29,299 bases of DNA from Spirochaetia bacterium (GCA_025997715.1 BNUY01000015.1:1-29299), one strand, 5' to 3'. Shown: positions 1 through 6,812, counted from the first letter of the stretch. Notes: a model not told the origin generated them from the letters alone. Made by a program: numbers and translations.

Positions 1-207
1 ATGAACGAGGATATAATACGACAGGTCCTTGGTCTTCCAGCGATGGATAAACTCAATATCACCATCATCATCAATGGAAGCCGTGTAGCCAGCCGTGCGC
101 AGATAGTTTAAATACATCTGCTGCAGCTCCGGTTTGCTCATCTGCGCGCTTACGGGGAACGCGAACAGCGTGCAAAGAGTTATTGTGATAAAAATCACCC
201 TCTTCAT
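1..207 (-). CDS. Secreted hypothetical protein, N-terminal part (possibly YbjN-like)
   Basis: An open frame of 69 codons starts with ATG at 207 and runs off the left edge of the window, so only the N-terminus is visible. An AAGGAG ribosome binding site lies just upstream (about 214-219). The first 22 residues form a typical signal peptide: a KR pair, a hydrophobic core (VIFITITLCTLFAF) and a PVSAQ cleavage region. The mature part contains GYTASIDDDGDIEFIHRW, which resembles the start of YbjN-type domains (a 'DGDI.F' strand). That family link is a guess from a short stretch. The product is probably exported. Codon pattern and ribosome site make the gene itself convincing; function is unknown. 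Confidence 0.65.
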   Translation of the reverse strand, partial: MKRVIFITITLCTLFAFPVSAQMSKPELQQMYLNYLRTAGYTASIDDDGDIEFIHRWKTKDLSYYILVH

Positions 208-313
208 TTTATTCTCCTTGGGTAAAGCCCTGCCCGCTTTGCGGACAGAGCTTTCGTTGTTTTATAAACAGCCCAAACGGGCGGTTTTCCTGGTGAAAAA
301 AATTACGGAATGA

Positions 314-799
314 TCACTTCCTTTTTGCTTTATTAAACGGGATACTGTAATACGCTTTGCCGCCACTTATGTGATCCGTCTTTGAACTAATTGTAAAGAA
401 AACTTCTTCAGAATTAAGTTCAATAATTGTTGGTTCGCCAATATTTATATTGTTGTCACTTGACAAACCTTCAATAAGCCTCCACGTAGCATATAACACA
501 TGTTTTCCATTTGGCACAACTAACCGTAAAGTTTGTCCGTTTTTTATCTGATAGTCAGGTGTCCCAGTACCTTCTTCCTGGAGCTGAGTAACATGGTCAT
601 CTAAAAAAATGCCCATTGGTGCACCGGCTCCAACTAATCCACCTTTACGCTGTATCAGTATTACCGATTCATTTGGACCAGGTTCTCTCGCATCACCCTT
701 TGGGGTACTGCTACACCCCATTACCACCAACCCAAATGCCAGCGCCATGCCGAACATTCCCGACAGGAGCATTTTGCTCCATTTTTTTGTAGTTTTCAT
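314..799 (-). CDS. Hypothetical lipoprotein
   Basis: 161 residues with a strong AGGAGG ribosome binding site 6-7 bases before the ATG. The N-terminus has a basic region (MKTTKKWSK), a hydrophobic stretch (MALAFGLVVM) and Cys29 in the context VVMGC-SS, a relaxed lipobox of the kind used in spirochaetes. It is therefore expected to be lipid-anchored in the cell envelope. After the Cys comes a short linker, then a mixed beta-rich domain containing ESVILIQRKGG, GAPMGIFLDD, NGQTLRLVVPNGKHVLYATW and EPTIIELNSEEVFFTI. The order suggests a small beta-sandwich of the PEGA or DUF2846 type, a weak impression only. No enzyme motifs are visible. It is transcribed in the same direction as the exported protein to its left, with about a 106-bp gap. 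Confidence 0.75.
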   Translation of the reverse strand: MKTTKKWSKMLLSGMFGMALAFGLVVMGCSSTPKGDAREPGPNESVILIQRKGGLVGAGAPMGIFLDDHVTQLQEEGTGTPDYQIKNGQTLRLVVPNGKHVLYATWRLIEGLSSDNNINIGEPTIIELNSEEVFFTISSKTDHISGGKAYYSIPFNKAKRK

Positions 800-909
800 A
801 CAAACCTCCTATAAAAACCTGCCCTCACGAATACCGAGGCATGAAGACGGCACTTAGCATCTCCATGCTCTGTATTAATAAAGGACGTGATTACGAATAT
901 TTATATAAT

Positions 910-919
910 AATACGTATT
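910..919. promoter_or_regulatory. Operator-like palindrome with TACGA(A/T)A repeats upstream of the XRE gene
   Basis: AATACGTATT is a perfect 10-bp palindrome. Related TACGAATA and (complement) TACGAGAA copies lie on either side (about 891-926), and a TATAAT sequence sits at 904-909. Repeated half-sites around a -10-like box about 60-70 bp before a helix-turn-helix gene fit autoregulation, but this is inferred from position only. The surrounding 800-980 region is otherwise non-coding and AT-rich. Confidence 0.35.
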
Positions 920-980
920 CTCGTATCTGTCAAGGGAATTTTTGCAAAAACCAGCTATTTTCAAGCCCGATAATTAATTT

Positions 981-1343
981 ATGGATGAATGCGATGCGGA
1001 GATGTTCTGTAAACGGTATAAAAATTTGACAGAAAAAGATCTCCCTGTCATTCTGCAAACGAACATCAAACCGTCAACGATTTCGACATGGAGGATTCAA
1101 AAAACCTTCCCCAGGGCGGATCAGGCGGTAAAAATAGCCAATTCCTTACATACTTCTGTGGAATACCTCGTAACCGGGCAGGAATGGGAACATTCCACCT
1201 GTTCGCCGGAAGCCCTGGATGTGGCCGTACAGGTGGATAAACTGAATAATGAGGGCAAAAAAGTCGCCCTGGCGGTGGTAAAAGGGCTGGAAACCCAATT
1301 CCCTTTAGGCAATTCCGTCTCTATAAATACGGCAACTAAATAG
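981..1343 (+). CDS. XRE/Cro-type helix-turn-helix transcriptional regulator
   Basis: 120 residues. The segment KNLTEKDLPVILQTNIKPSTISTW is a Cro/CI-type helix-turn-helix with the recognition helix at IKPSTISTWR. FPRADQAVKIANSLHTSVEYLVTG is the usual follow-on pair of helices of this family. The remaining C-terminus (about residues 66-120) is helical and probably dimerises: ALDVAVQVDKLNNEGKKVALAVVKGL. The protein should bind DNA as a dimer in the cytoplasm. The start is uncertain: no good ribosome site precedes the ATG at 981, and an in-frame ATG at 1002 (MFCKRYKN) matches the usual N-terminus of such proteins better. It lies divergent from the lipoprotein gene and may act on the palindromic repeats at 890-926. 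Its target is unknown. Confidence 0.75.
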   Translation: MDECDAEMFCKRYKNLTEKDLPVILQTNIKPSTISTWRIQKTFPRADQAVKIANSLHTSVEYLVTGQEWEHSTCSPEALDVAVQVDKLNNEGKKVALAVVKGLETQFPLGNSVSINTATK

Positions 1344-1427
1344 ATCACAAATTACGCCCCCCTTATTCATAGACTTGAATTTTCCCCCTCATGGTGACAG
1401 GCACCACAGGACGTGCCACCCGTTCCG

Positions 1428-1446
1428 TACCCCCCCGCCCGGGGTA
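1428..1446. terminator. Possible bidirectional terminator between XRE gene and vapC
   Basis: TACCCC and GGGGTA form a 6-bp GC-rich stem around a 7-base C-rich loop, followed on the plus strand by CATTTTT. It lies between the convergent ends of the XRE gene and vapC. The stem is short and the T-run starts four bases after it, so the call is tentative. A second weak stem (GGCAC / GTGCC) precedes it at about 1400-1417. Confidence 0.35.
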
Positions 1447-1453
1447 TCCATTT

Positions 1454-1867
1454 TTAATCATCCCATGGATTCACTATTGAAAGCCCGCTTATATCGGTAA
1501 AATCTTTGACATTGCGTGTTACAAGCGTGAGATGCCGGTTCAAGCAAGTGGCCGCGAGAAGCGAATCCAGTACCGGAAGTGTCCGGTTATGATTTGCAAC
1601 AAATTTGCCCCATTCGGTCATAATATCTTCATCAAGGTTTATAATGTGGCTTTCAAACCAAGTACGAACTTGAGAAAACCATGCCGACAAACGTTTTTTC
1701 TTTGCCTTATCATCAGCCTTTTCTATTCCCTTTACAATTTCGCCAATAGTGGCAACGCTTAGGTAAAGCGAATCCTGCGGTAAGCCGCGCAAAAACTCCA
1801 AAATGCGAAGATCAGGCTTTTTCTTCCCAAGCGCTGAAATGACATTCGTATCAATCAAATTGTTCAA
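1454..1867 (-). CDS. vapC: PIN-domain ribonuclease toxin, VapC family
   Basis: 137 residues forming a single PIN domain. The N-terminal strand NNLIDTNVISAL carries the first acidic residue (D in IDTN). The mid-region Glu is in SVATIGEIVKGIEKA, and the third acidic cluster is in LPVLDSLLAATCLNRHLTLVTRNVKDF with its TRN.KDF signature. The arrangement matches the VapC/FitB family: Mg2+-dependent ribonucleases that arrest growth by cutting RNA when free of antitoxin. The start codon is TTG at 1867, giving a 17-base overlap with the upstream antitoxin gene. This implies coupled translation; GGGG about ten bases upstream may serve as ribosome site. Length and residues look intact, so the toxin is probably functional. 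The substrate RNA cannot be deduced. Confidence 0.88.
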   Translation of the reverse strand: MNNLIDTNVISALGKKKPDLRILEFLRGLPQDSLYLSVATIGEIVKGIEKADDKAKKKRLSAWFSQVRTWFESHIINLDEDIMTEWGKFVANHNRTLPVLDSLLAATCLNRHLTLVTRNVKDFTDISGLSIVNPWDD

Positions 1868-2132
1868 CCGGCGTTCCCCGTTCTTTCTTTAATACATCCC
1901 TCTCAAAAAGATTTATATCATCATCCTCAAGATAACCGCTCAAACAATCAACTATGTTCTTTCTCGGTTTTTTCAATTTCCGGTAATCATCGCATGAGAT
2001 AAGTATCGCGGCTTCTTTTCCCCTCACGGTAATAGTCTGCGGAGCAGTAGCGGTTCGCTCAATAATGCTGCTTAACTGATTTTTCGCCGTATAAAGCTGC
2101 CATGTATTTTCAGATTGTGTCTGTGTTTTCAT
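1851..2132 (-). CDS. Phd/YefM-type antitoxin
   Basis: 93 residues from the ATG at 2132; an ORF extension eight codons upstream lies inside the promoter and is not used. The core TWQLYTAKNQLSSIIERTATAPQTITVRGKEAAILISCDDYRKL is the Phd/YefM fold: an N-terminal beta-alpha DNA-binding dimer with the hallmark TVRGKE.A.L.S..DY. The C-terminal tail (ERDVLKKERGTPVEQFD) would wrap the toxin. It should neutralise the overlapping VapC protein and repress its own promoter. A near-perfect promoter places the predicted transcript start at the ATG itself. A 56-bp piece of its N-terminal coding region is duplicated at 2820-2875. Confidence 0.87.
   Translation of the reverse strand: MKTQTQSENTWQLYTAKNQLSSIIERTATAPQTITVRGKEAAILISCDDYRKLKKPRKNIVDCLSGYLEDDDINLFERDVLKKERGTPVEQFD
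2060..2115 (-). repeat. 56-bp direct repeat, copy 1 (inside the antitoxin gene)
   Basis: Identical to 2820-2875 except for one base (G at 2067, A at 2827). It encodes SENTWQLYTAKNQLSSII of the antitoxin. The pair of copies flanks the antitoxin start, its promoter and the whole Uma2 gene; the offset is 760 bp. Confidence 0.95.
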
Positions 2133-2138
2133 ATAGCC

Positions 2139-2167
2139 ACTATAGCCGGATACCATTCTTCTGTCAA
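2139..2167 (-). promoter_or_regulatory. Promoter of the toxin-antitoxin operon (leaderless)
   Basis: On the minus strand TTGACA (2162-2167) is followed by a 17-bp spacer and TATAGT (2139-2144). Counting 7 bases past the -10 puts transcription start on the A of the antitoxin ATG (2132). The inverted repeat TATAG-CCA-CTATA (2132-2144) overlaps the -10 and is a natural candidate operator for autorepression. Confidence 0.65.
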
Positions 2168-2204
2168 GGAAAATTGCCGTCGGGCAGGGCCGGGGGAACG
2201 CGTA

Positions 2205-2780
2205 TTATCCGGCAAAAACCGGTTCCAGAGCTATTTCAAGGCCCTTTAAGGTCTCCACAGGGGCGGTTCCGATGGTACCGTAAGAACGGAAAAAGAGCCG
2301 GTCGCCTTCAAAACCATAGCAATGGATGGTTTTATGCTCAGGATCAATAACCCAGTATTCCTTCACCCCCGCCTGCCGGTACAGGTCAAATTTGAGCTCC
2401 ATATCAACCGCCTTGTTGGAAGGCGACAGGATTTCCACCACAAACTCAGGCGCACCCCGGCAACCCTCCGGCCCCCGCTTTTTTTTATCACAAACCACGG
2501 CAATGTCGGGCTGGAATACCGTATCGTCACTTTCATCCTCTTCATAAAAGAGCCGCACGTCGTAGGGGGCGGGAATTACTTTGCAGGGCTTGCCGATCAG
2601 ATAATTCGCAATCTGCCTGGTCAGTTCCACAAGAATTAACTGATGATACTCGTTCGGGGCAGCCATGGCCACGGCTTTACCCCGGAAAAGCTCATAGCGT
2701 TCGCCCGGGGCCAGTTCCCAGTCCTTGTAAGCGGCGTAGGTCCAGAATTCGTCTTCTTTCAACAAGGTGTTTCCGTTCAT
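2205..2780 (-). CDS. Uma2-family (DUF820) putative restriction endonuclease
   Basis: 191 residues. The domain shows the PD-(D/E)XK pattern of the Uma2 family: RYELFRGKAVAMAAPNEYHQ near the N-terminus, VFQPDIAVVCDKKKRG (the PD element), then APEFVVEILSPSN (the E-x-L element) and FDLYRQAGVKEYWVIDPEHKTI. The family is often multicopy in bacteria; a nuclease activity is assumed from structure and its biological role is not settled. The C-terminus is a small beta region (GDRLFFRSYGTIGTAPVETLKGLEIAL). It has its own promoter just upstream and ends about 72 bases before the toxin-antitoxin start, in the same direction. It is bracketed by the two copies of the 56-bp antitoxin repeat, which suggests it came in or was rearranged with that module. 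Confidence 0.85.
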   Translation of the reverse strand: MNGNTLLKEDEFWTYAAYKDWELAPGERYELFRGKAVAMAAPNEYHQLILVELTRQIANYLIGKPCKVIPAPYDVRLFYEEDESDDTVFQPDIAVVCDKKKRGPEGCRGAPEFVVEILSPSNKAVDMELKFDLYRQAGVKEYWVIDPEHKTIHCYGFEGDRLFFRSYGTIGTAPVETLKGLEIALEPVFAG

Positions 2781-2785
2781 CCGCT

Positions 2786-2816
2786 CAGTATACTATAGGC
2801 GGTTGAATTGACACAA
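2786..2816 (-). promoter_or_regulatory. Uma2 gene promoter with CAGTATACTATA motif
   Basis: Minus strand: TTGTGT (2811-2816), 18-bp spacer, TATACT (2787-2792). The predicted transcript start falls on the ATG at 2780, with no room for a ribosome site. The 12-bp sequence CAGTATACTATA (plus strand 2786-2797), which contains the palindrome AGTATACT, recurs exactly upstream of both retropepsin-like genes. Confidence 0.55.
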
Positions 2817-2819
2817 TAA

Positions 2820-2875
2820 CAATAATACTGCTTAACTGATTTTTCGCCGTATAAAGCTGCCATGTATTTTCAGAT
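2820..2875 (-). repeat. 56-bp direct repeat, copy 2 (orphan fragment of antitoxin gene)
   Basis: 55 of 56 bases match 2060-2115. On the minus strand it would encode SENTWQLYTAKNQLSSII, but there is no start codon in the right place and no downstream continuation. It is a gene remnant lying between the Uma2 promoter and the udg start. Confidence 0.95.
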
Positions 2876-2925
2876 GGGCTTTTTCATCTATTGAATTTTC
2901 CCCCCTCTTAAGGTTCAATAAACTC

Positions 2926-3747
2926 ATGACCGCCGATGAAAAACGAAGCCTTGCCCGCCTCCTGGACACTGCGGGGGATTATCTCCGTGACGGGTACCGC
3001 CGCCCCAGGGCTGAATACACCTTTACCGATGATGCGTTCAAAGAGAACGGCGCGTTCAAGGAGAACGGCGCGGCAGCAACTCCCCCCGGTATGGCTGCCC
3101 CCACTCCCCTTGCGGCAAATTCCCCGGATGGCGCAGCCCCCGACTCCCTCTTTGCGGTTGCGGCGGAGGTACTTCACTGTAGCGCCTGCCCCCTCCATAG
3201 CGGGCGGCAAAACGCCGTTCCCGGTGAAGGGGTGGTCCATCCCCTGGTGCTGGTCATTGGTGAAGGGCCGGGGGCGGATGAGGACCGTTTGGGGAGGCCC
3301 TTTGTGGGAAAGGCAGGCCAGTTACTGGACCGGATGCTTGCCTCGGTGGGGCTGTCCCGGGAAAAGAATTGCTTCATCGCCAATATGGTAAAATGCCGGC
3401 CGCCGGGTAACCGGGACCCCCTGCCGGAGGAGATTGCCCCCTGCTCCCGCTTCCTTGCCCGGCAAATCCGTTTGCTGAAACCTGCAATTATCCTCTGTGT
3501 GGGCAAGGTTTCCGCCCATGCCCTGCTTAAGACCGATGCCTCCATGGGAAGTCTTCGGGGAAGATTTACCCCTTATGAGGTTGCTGACACGCAAGAAACC
3601 GGCGGTTTTACCGTCCCTCTGCTTGCCACCTACCACCCCAGCGCCATCCTCCATGATGAATCCTATAAGCGCCCCGCCTGGGAGGACCTGAAACTGCTCA
3701 AACAGCGGCTCAGGGAACTGTCCCCGGACTATGAGGCAGGCGCGTAA
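2926..3747 (+). CDS. Type-4 (family 4) uracil-DNA glycosylase, [4Fe-4S]
   Basis: 273 residues. It removes uracil from DNA as the first step of base excision repair. Motif A is GEGPGADEDRLGRPFVGKAG (residues 112-131), the hallmark of family 4. Four Cys that would hold a 4Fe-4S cluster are at 85 and 88 (HCSACPLH), 157 (VKCRPPGNRDP) and 173 (APCSRFL). The uracil-pocket HPSA is at 237-240. The N-terminal 80 residues are a low-complexity linker with a tandem repeat (FKENGA twice) and Ala/Pro-rich sequence, longer than usual. The ribosome site before ATG 2926 is weak (TAAGG). The gene ends in GGCAGGCGCGTAA, a 13-mer that occurs again directly in front of priA, 180 bp downstream. Confidence 0.92.
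   Translation: MTADEKRSLARLLDTAGDYLRDGYRRPRAEYTFTDDAFKENGAFKENGAAATPPGMAAPTPLAANSPDGAAPDSLFAVAAEVLHCSACPLHSGRQNAVPGEGVVHPLVLVIGEGPGADEDRLGRPFVGKAGQLLDRMLASVGLSREKNCFIANMVKCRPPGNRDPLPEEIAPCSRFLARQIRLLKPAIILCVGKVSAHALLKTDASMGSLRGRFTPYEVADTQETGGFTVPLLATYHPSAILHDESYKRPAWEDLKLLKQRLRELSPDYEAGA
3034..3069 (+). repeat. Tandem 18-bp repeat inside udg
   Basis: Two adjacent 18-bp units, 3034-3051 and 3052-3069, differ at one base and encode AFKENG twice. They sit in the linker before the glycosylase domain, so copy-number change would be tolerated. Confidence 0.9.
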
Positions 3748-3927
3748 TACATGGACCCTACCCTTTCCTTCCTAGTTCCGGAATATAAGACCAACCACGA
3801 ATTACTCGAATGGACACGAATAAAACAACATACTCTTATATTATTCGTGTCTTTCGTGTGGTTCGTGGTTAAAATTCTTAATTTTGGAACCGGCTCAATT
3901 AGTAATAAATTGCGGGCAGGCGCGTAA
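3735..3927. repeat. Inverted-repeat element A between 13-bp direct repeats
   Basis: GGCAGGCGCGTAA occurs at 3735-3747 (end of udg) and again at 3915-3927 (in front of priA). The 167 bp between hold an inverted repeat: left arm 3793-3823, right arm 3841-3870, loop 17 bases. The arms are made of 9-10-bp units of the form (A)CCACGAAn, CTCGAATGG, ACACGAATA. The arms match at about 25 of 30 positions. Outside them lie GTTCC and GGAAC. The flank ATTTTGGAACCGGCTCA recurs next to element C. The arrangement looks like an insertion that duplicated the udg stop/priA start junction. Confidence 0.8.
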
Positions 3928-5922
3928 GTGGCCCCTTTTCTGGACCTCGTCTTTGATGTGCCCCTCCGGGAACACCCGGTCTTTACCTATCGTATGGACG
4001 AAAAGGGGGAAGCGGGTATCGGGAAACGGGTGATGGCCCCCTTTGGCCGCCGGGAGATGACGGGCTATGTCATCGGTGAACGGACGGAGCCGCCGCCTGC
4101 GGTACGTGAAGGGGCGATAAAGGCGATACGCCGGGTGGTGGACGCGGCGCCCATCTTCGACACGGCGGATATTGAACTGGCCCGGTGGATGGCGGGTTAT
4201 TACCTCTGCGGCCTTGGGGAAGCCCTGGCGGCGATGATTCCCTCGGGACGGCGGGTTGGTTCGCAGTCTGCCTCATCCTTCCCGGACGATCCCGGGGAAA
4301 TTGCCGCCACACCACTTGCCCTGTCGGATGAGCAGGAAAAAGCCCTTGCGGTAATCACCACCCCCGCGGACCCCGCCGTAAAACTGCCCCCCTTCTACCT
4401 GTTCGGTATCACCGGGTCGGGGAAAACCGAGGTGTTCCTCCGGGCGGCGGAGGCGGTGATTCGGGAGGGCAAGTCGGTTATCTACCTGGTTCCGGAAATT
4501 TCCCTGACCCACCAAACCGCAGAGGCTATCGGCAAGCGTTTCGGCCCCATCGCGGCTACCCTCCATTCCGGCATGAGCCCCGGCAAGCGCCTCACCGAAT
4601 GGGTGCGTATCCGTTCCGGCGATGTCCGCATCGTGGTGGGTCCCCGGAGCGCGGTCTTTGCGCCCTTGACGAATCTGGGGCTTATCATCATTGACGAGGA
4701 GCATGACGGTTCCTACAAGTCCGGCAACACCCCCCGCTATCACGCCCGGCAGGTGGCCATGCGCCGTGCCGCGATCTCAGGCGCACGGCTGGTGATGGGT
4801 TCCGCTACCCCTTCGGTGGAAGCCTGGAAGCTTATGCAGGATGGGGGTATCACCCGGCTGGACCTGACCCGGCGGCTTTCCGGAGGGCAGCCGCCGGAGA
4901 TTATCCCCGTAAGCCTGGAGCATACCGAGGGCTGCTTAACGGCGGAACTAAAGGAGGAACTGCGCAAAACCGCCCGGATGGGCCGGCAGAGCATCCTCTT
5001 TCTCAACCGGCGGGGTTTTGCCTATTTCTATCATTGTAAGCAGTGCGGCTACGAACTGAGTTGCAGGCACTGTTCCGTGTCCCTGACCTACCACAAGAGC
5101 AAGGGCCGGGCGGTCTGCCACTATTGCGGGTACTCGGTAGTTCCCCCAAAGGCCTGCCCCGAATGCGGCTCCCTGGAAGCGGGGTTTACCGGCTTCGGCA
5201 CCGAGATGATCGAGGAGGAAGTGGGCCGAACCTTTCCGGAACTGCGTTTGCGCCGGGCCGATGCGGATACTACCGGGCGCAAGGGCAGCCTGGCGGAGAC
5301 CCTGGATGAGTTCAAGGCGGGGGGCATCGACATACTTCTGGGCACCCAGATGGTGGCCAAGGGCCTCAACTTTCCCGGGGTGCGGCTGGTAGGGGTGGTG
5401 CTGGCGGATACGGGCCTTCATCTCCCGGACTTCCGGGCGGCGGAACGGACCTTCTCCCTCATCGTGCAGGTTGCGGGGCGGGCTGGCCGCTATTTCCCGG
5501 ACGGCAAGGTGATCGTGCAAACCCTCCGCCCCAATGACCCCGCCATAAGGCGTGCCTGCGCCCTTGACGTGGAAGGATTCTTTGCGGTGGAATTGGCCCA
5601 ACGGGAATTGCTGGGCTTCCCCCCCTATACCCGGCTCATCCGCTTCACGGTCCGCGCCAAGGAAGCGGCAAGGGCAGATGGGGCCATCAACCGGCTGGCG
5701 AAGTTGGCCGCGCCCCTCATTCCCCGGGACGCCGATGTCCTTGGACCCGCAGAATGTCCCATCGGCATTATTGCGGGAAATCACCGGCGGCAACTCATAC
5801 TCCGGGGAAAGGGCATGGGCGCCCTCCACGGAGCGGCAAAGGCTATCATGGATACGTACGACAAAGGACGTGACACCAAAACGTACCTGGAAGTGGACGT
5901 GGACCCCGTAAGTCTCTTATAG
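3928..5922 (+). CDS. priA: Primosomal replication restart helicase PriA
   Basis: 664 residues. PriA is a superfamily-2 3'-5' DNA helicase that recognises stalled forks and reloads the replisome. Visible parts: an N-terminal DNA-binding region (about 1-105), Walker A GITGSGKTE (160-168), DEEH box (256-259), GSATPS motif III and an eight-Cys zinc module (Cys370, 373, 379, 382, 397, 400, 410, 413). Helicase motifs LLGTQMVAKGLNFP and QVAGRAGR follow, then a C-terminal domain. The start is GTG at 3928, directly after TAA of the repeated 13-mer; GCAGG within that repeat is the only ribosome-site candidate. The 3' end overlaps convergent rpiB by 6 bases. Length is slightly below E. coli PriA (732), mainly in the linker regions. 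Confidence 0.96.
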   Translation: MAPFLDLVFDVPLREHPVFTYRMDEKGEAGIGKRVMAPFGRREMTGYVIGERTEPPPAVREGAIKAIRRVVDAAPIFDTADIELARWMAGYYLCGLGEALAAMIPSGRRVGSQSASSFPDDPGEIAATPLALSDEQEKALAVITTPADPAVKLPPFYLFGITGSGKTEVFLRAAEAVIREGKSVIYLVPEISLTHQTAEAIGKRFGPIAATLHSGMSPGKRLTEWVRIRSGDVRIVVGPRSAVFAPLTNLGLIIIDEEHDGSYKSGNTPRYHARQVAMRRAAISGARLVMGSATPSVEAWKLMQDGGITRLDLTRRLSGGQPPEIIPVSLEHTEGCLTAELKEELRKTARMGRQSILFLNRRGFAYFYHCKQCGYELSCRHCSVSLTYHKSKGRAVCHYCGYSVVPPKACPECGSLEAGFTGFGTEMIEEEVGRTFPELRLRRADADTTGRKGSLAETLDEFKAGGIDILLGTQMVAKGLNFPGVRLVGVVLADTGLHLPDFRAAERTFSLIVQVAGRAGRYFPDGKVIVQTLRPNDPAIRRACALDVEGFFAVELAQRELLGFPPYTRLIRFTVRAKEAARADGAINRLAKLAAPLIPRDADVLGPAECPIGIIAGNHRRQLILRGKGMGALHGAAKAIMDTYDKGRDTKTYLEVDVDPVSLL

Positions 5923-6372
5923 AAAGTCGATATTCCCCGCCTCAATCTTCATAACCATATCCACCCGCTGTTCGTGCCGGCCGCCGCGTTCAAACTCAGT
6001 CTCCAGCCATATTTTGACGATGAGCTTTGCCAGGTCGGGTCCCAGCACCCGGCCGCCCAGGGCGAGCATGTTGGTGTTGTTGTGCTGCCGGGAGAGCATG
6101 GCGGTATAGCAGTCGGTACAGTTGACGCAGCGGATTCCCTTCACTTTGTTGGCCGCAAGGGACATCCCCACCCCGGTCCCACAGATGATGATGCCCCGGT
6201 CACATTCCCCTGAGCTCACCGCCTTCGCCGCCAGATACCCGTACTTGGGGTACTCGGCCCGCGCATTGGTGGCGGTCCCAAAATCCTTAAAGGGCAGGTT
6301 GAGCTCTGCCAAATAGCGCGCTATCTCATTCTTCAACTCAAATCCCCCGTGATCGCTTGCAAGTGCTACCAT
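5917..6372 (-). CDS. rpiB: Ribose-5-phosphate isomerase B (RpiB/LacAB family)
   Basis: 151 residues. The enzyme interconverts ribose-5-phosphate and ribulose-5-phosphate in the pentose phosphate pathway. ASDHGGFELK at the start, IIICGTGVGMSLAANK (with the catalytic Cys) and RQHNNTNMLALGGRVLG are signature blocks. The start is ATG 6372, preceded by GGGGAG six bases away and by a good promoter; a longer open frame to 6741 overlaps the regulator gene and is not used. The C-terminus (EQRVDMVMKIEAGNIDFL) is of the usual length. It overlaps the end of priA by 6 bases, tail to tail, and is divergent from the metal-dependent regulator with 63 bp between start codons. Confidence 0.95.
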   Translation of the reverse strand: MVALASDHGGFELKNEIARYLAELNLPFKDFGTATNARAEYPKYGYLAAKAVSSGECDRGIIICGTGVGMSLAANKVKGIRCVNCTDCYTAMLSRQHNNTNMLALGGRVLGPDLAKLIVKIWLETEFERGGRHEQRVDMVMKIEAGNIDFL

Positions 6373-6402
6373 TCCCGTCTCCCCTGTTTTATTTTCTTGA
6401 CA

Positions 6403-6431
6403 ATTATACCCATTTCCCCCACTATTGTAAA
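6403..6431 (-). promoter_or_regulatory. rpiB promoter
   Basis: Minus strand TTTACA (6426-6431), 17-bp spacer, TATAAT (6403-6408): near-consensus housekeeping promoter. On the opposite strand TTGACA (6397-6402) overlaps it and could be the -35 of the divergent regulator gene (weak -10 ACTATT at 6421-6426). The two transcription units therefore share about 35 bp, so binding of the regulator here could affect both. Confidence 0.7.
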
Positions 6432-6435
6432 AGCT

Positions 6436-6804
6436 ATGACCCAGTCTTTGGAAGATTATCTTGAGATGGTGAGTTTCCTCTCCGATGACGGCGAGGTCCG
6501 GGTGACGGACATTGCGGCCCGGCTGGGAGTTTCCAAGCCCTCGGTACTGACCGCCCTCAGGGCTCTGGAAGAACAGGGGCTTTTGGAACACGAACGGTAC
6601 CGCACCGTACACCTTACCGAGAAGGGGGCGCATCAAGCGGCGGAGATTCGGGACCGGCACGATTTCCTTACCTCGTTCCTCCGGGATACCATAGGGGTAA
6701 GCGCCGAAACTGCGGAAGAGGATGCCTGCAAGATGGAACATATCCTTTCCGAAGAAACCCTGCGCAAGATGAAGCTCCTCGCCACGACAAAGAAAAAAGT
6801 CTGA
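6436..6804 (+). CDS. DtxR/MntR-family metal-dependent transcriptional regulator
   Basis: 122 residues from ATG 6436; the longer upstream frame overlaps rpiB and lacks sense. Winged helix: VRVTDIAARLGVSKPSVLTALRALEEQGLLEHERYRTVHLTEKG. Metal-site residues align with MntR/IdeR: Asp7 and Glu10 (SLEDYLE), His75 (DRHDFL), Cys98, Glu101 and His102 (ACKMEHILS). The Cys at the first of these three positions is as in DtxR/IdeR (ACRWEH), while MntR has Glu, so metal preference (Fe or Mn) cannot be decided. There is no SH3-like C-terminal domain, as in MntR. It probably represses metal uptake genes elsewhere; no transporter lies next to it. An 8-base gap to the next gene suggests cotranscription. No clear ribosome site is present. 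Confidence 0.88.
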   Translation: MTQSLEDYLEMVSFLSDDGEVRVTDIAARLGVSKPSVLTALRALEEQGLLEHERYRTVHLTEKGAHQAAEIRDRHDFLTSFLRDTIGVSAETAEEDACKMEHILSEETLRKMKLLATTKKKV

Positions 6805-6812
6805 TTGTCATT

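Noticed and set aside
841..1029. 62-codon plus-strand frame
   Set aside because: No ribosome site or family resemblance, and it overlaps the XRE gene in another frame.
6373..6741. N-terminal extension of the rpiB frame
   Set aside because: It overlaps the regulator gene antisense; the family start motif, ribosome site and promoter all place the start at 6372.
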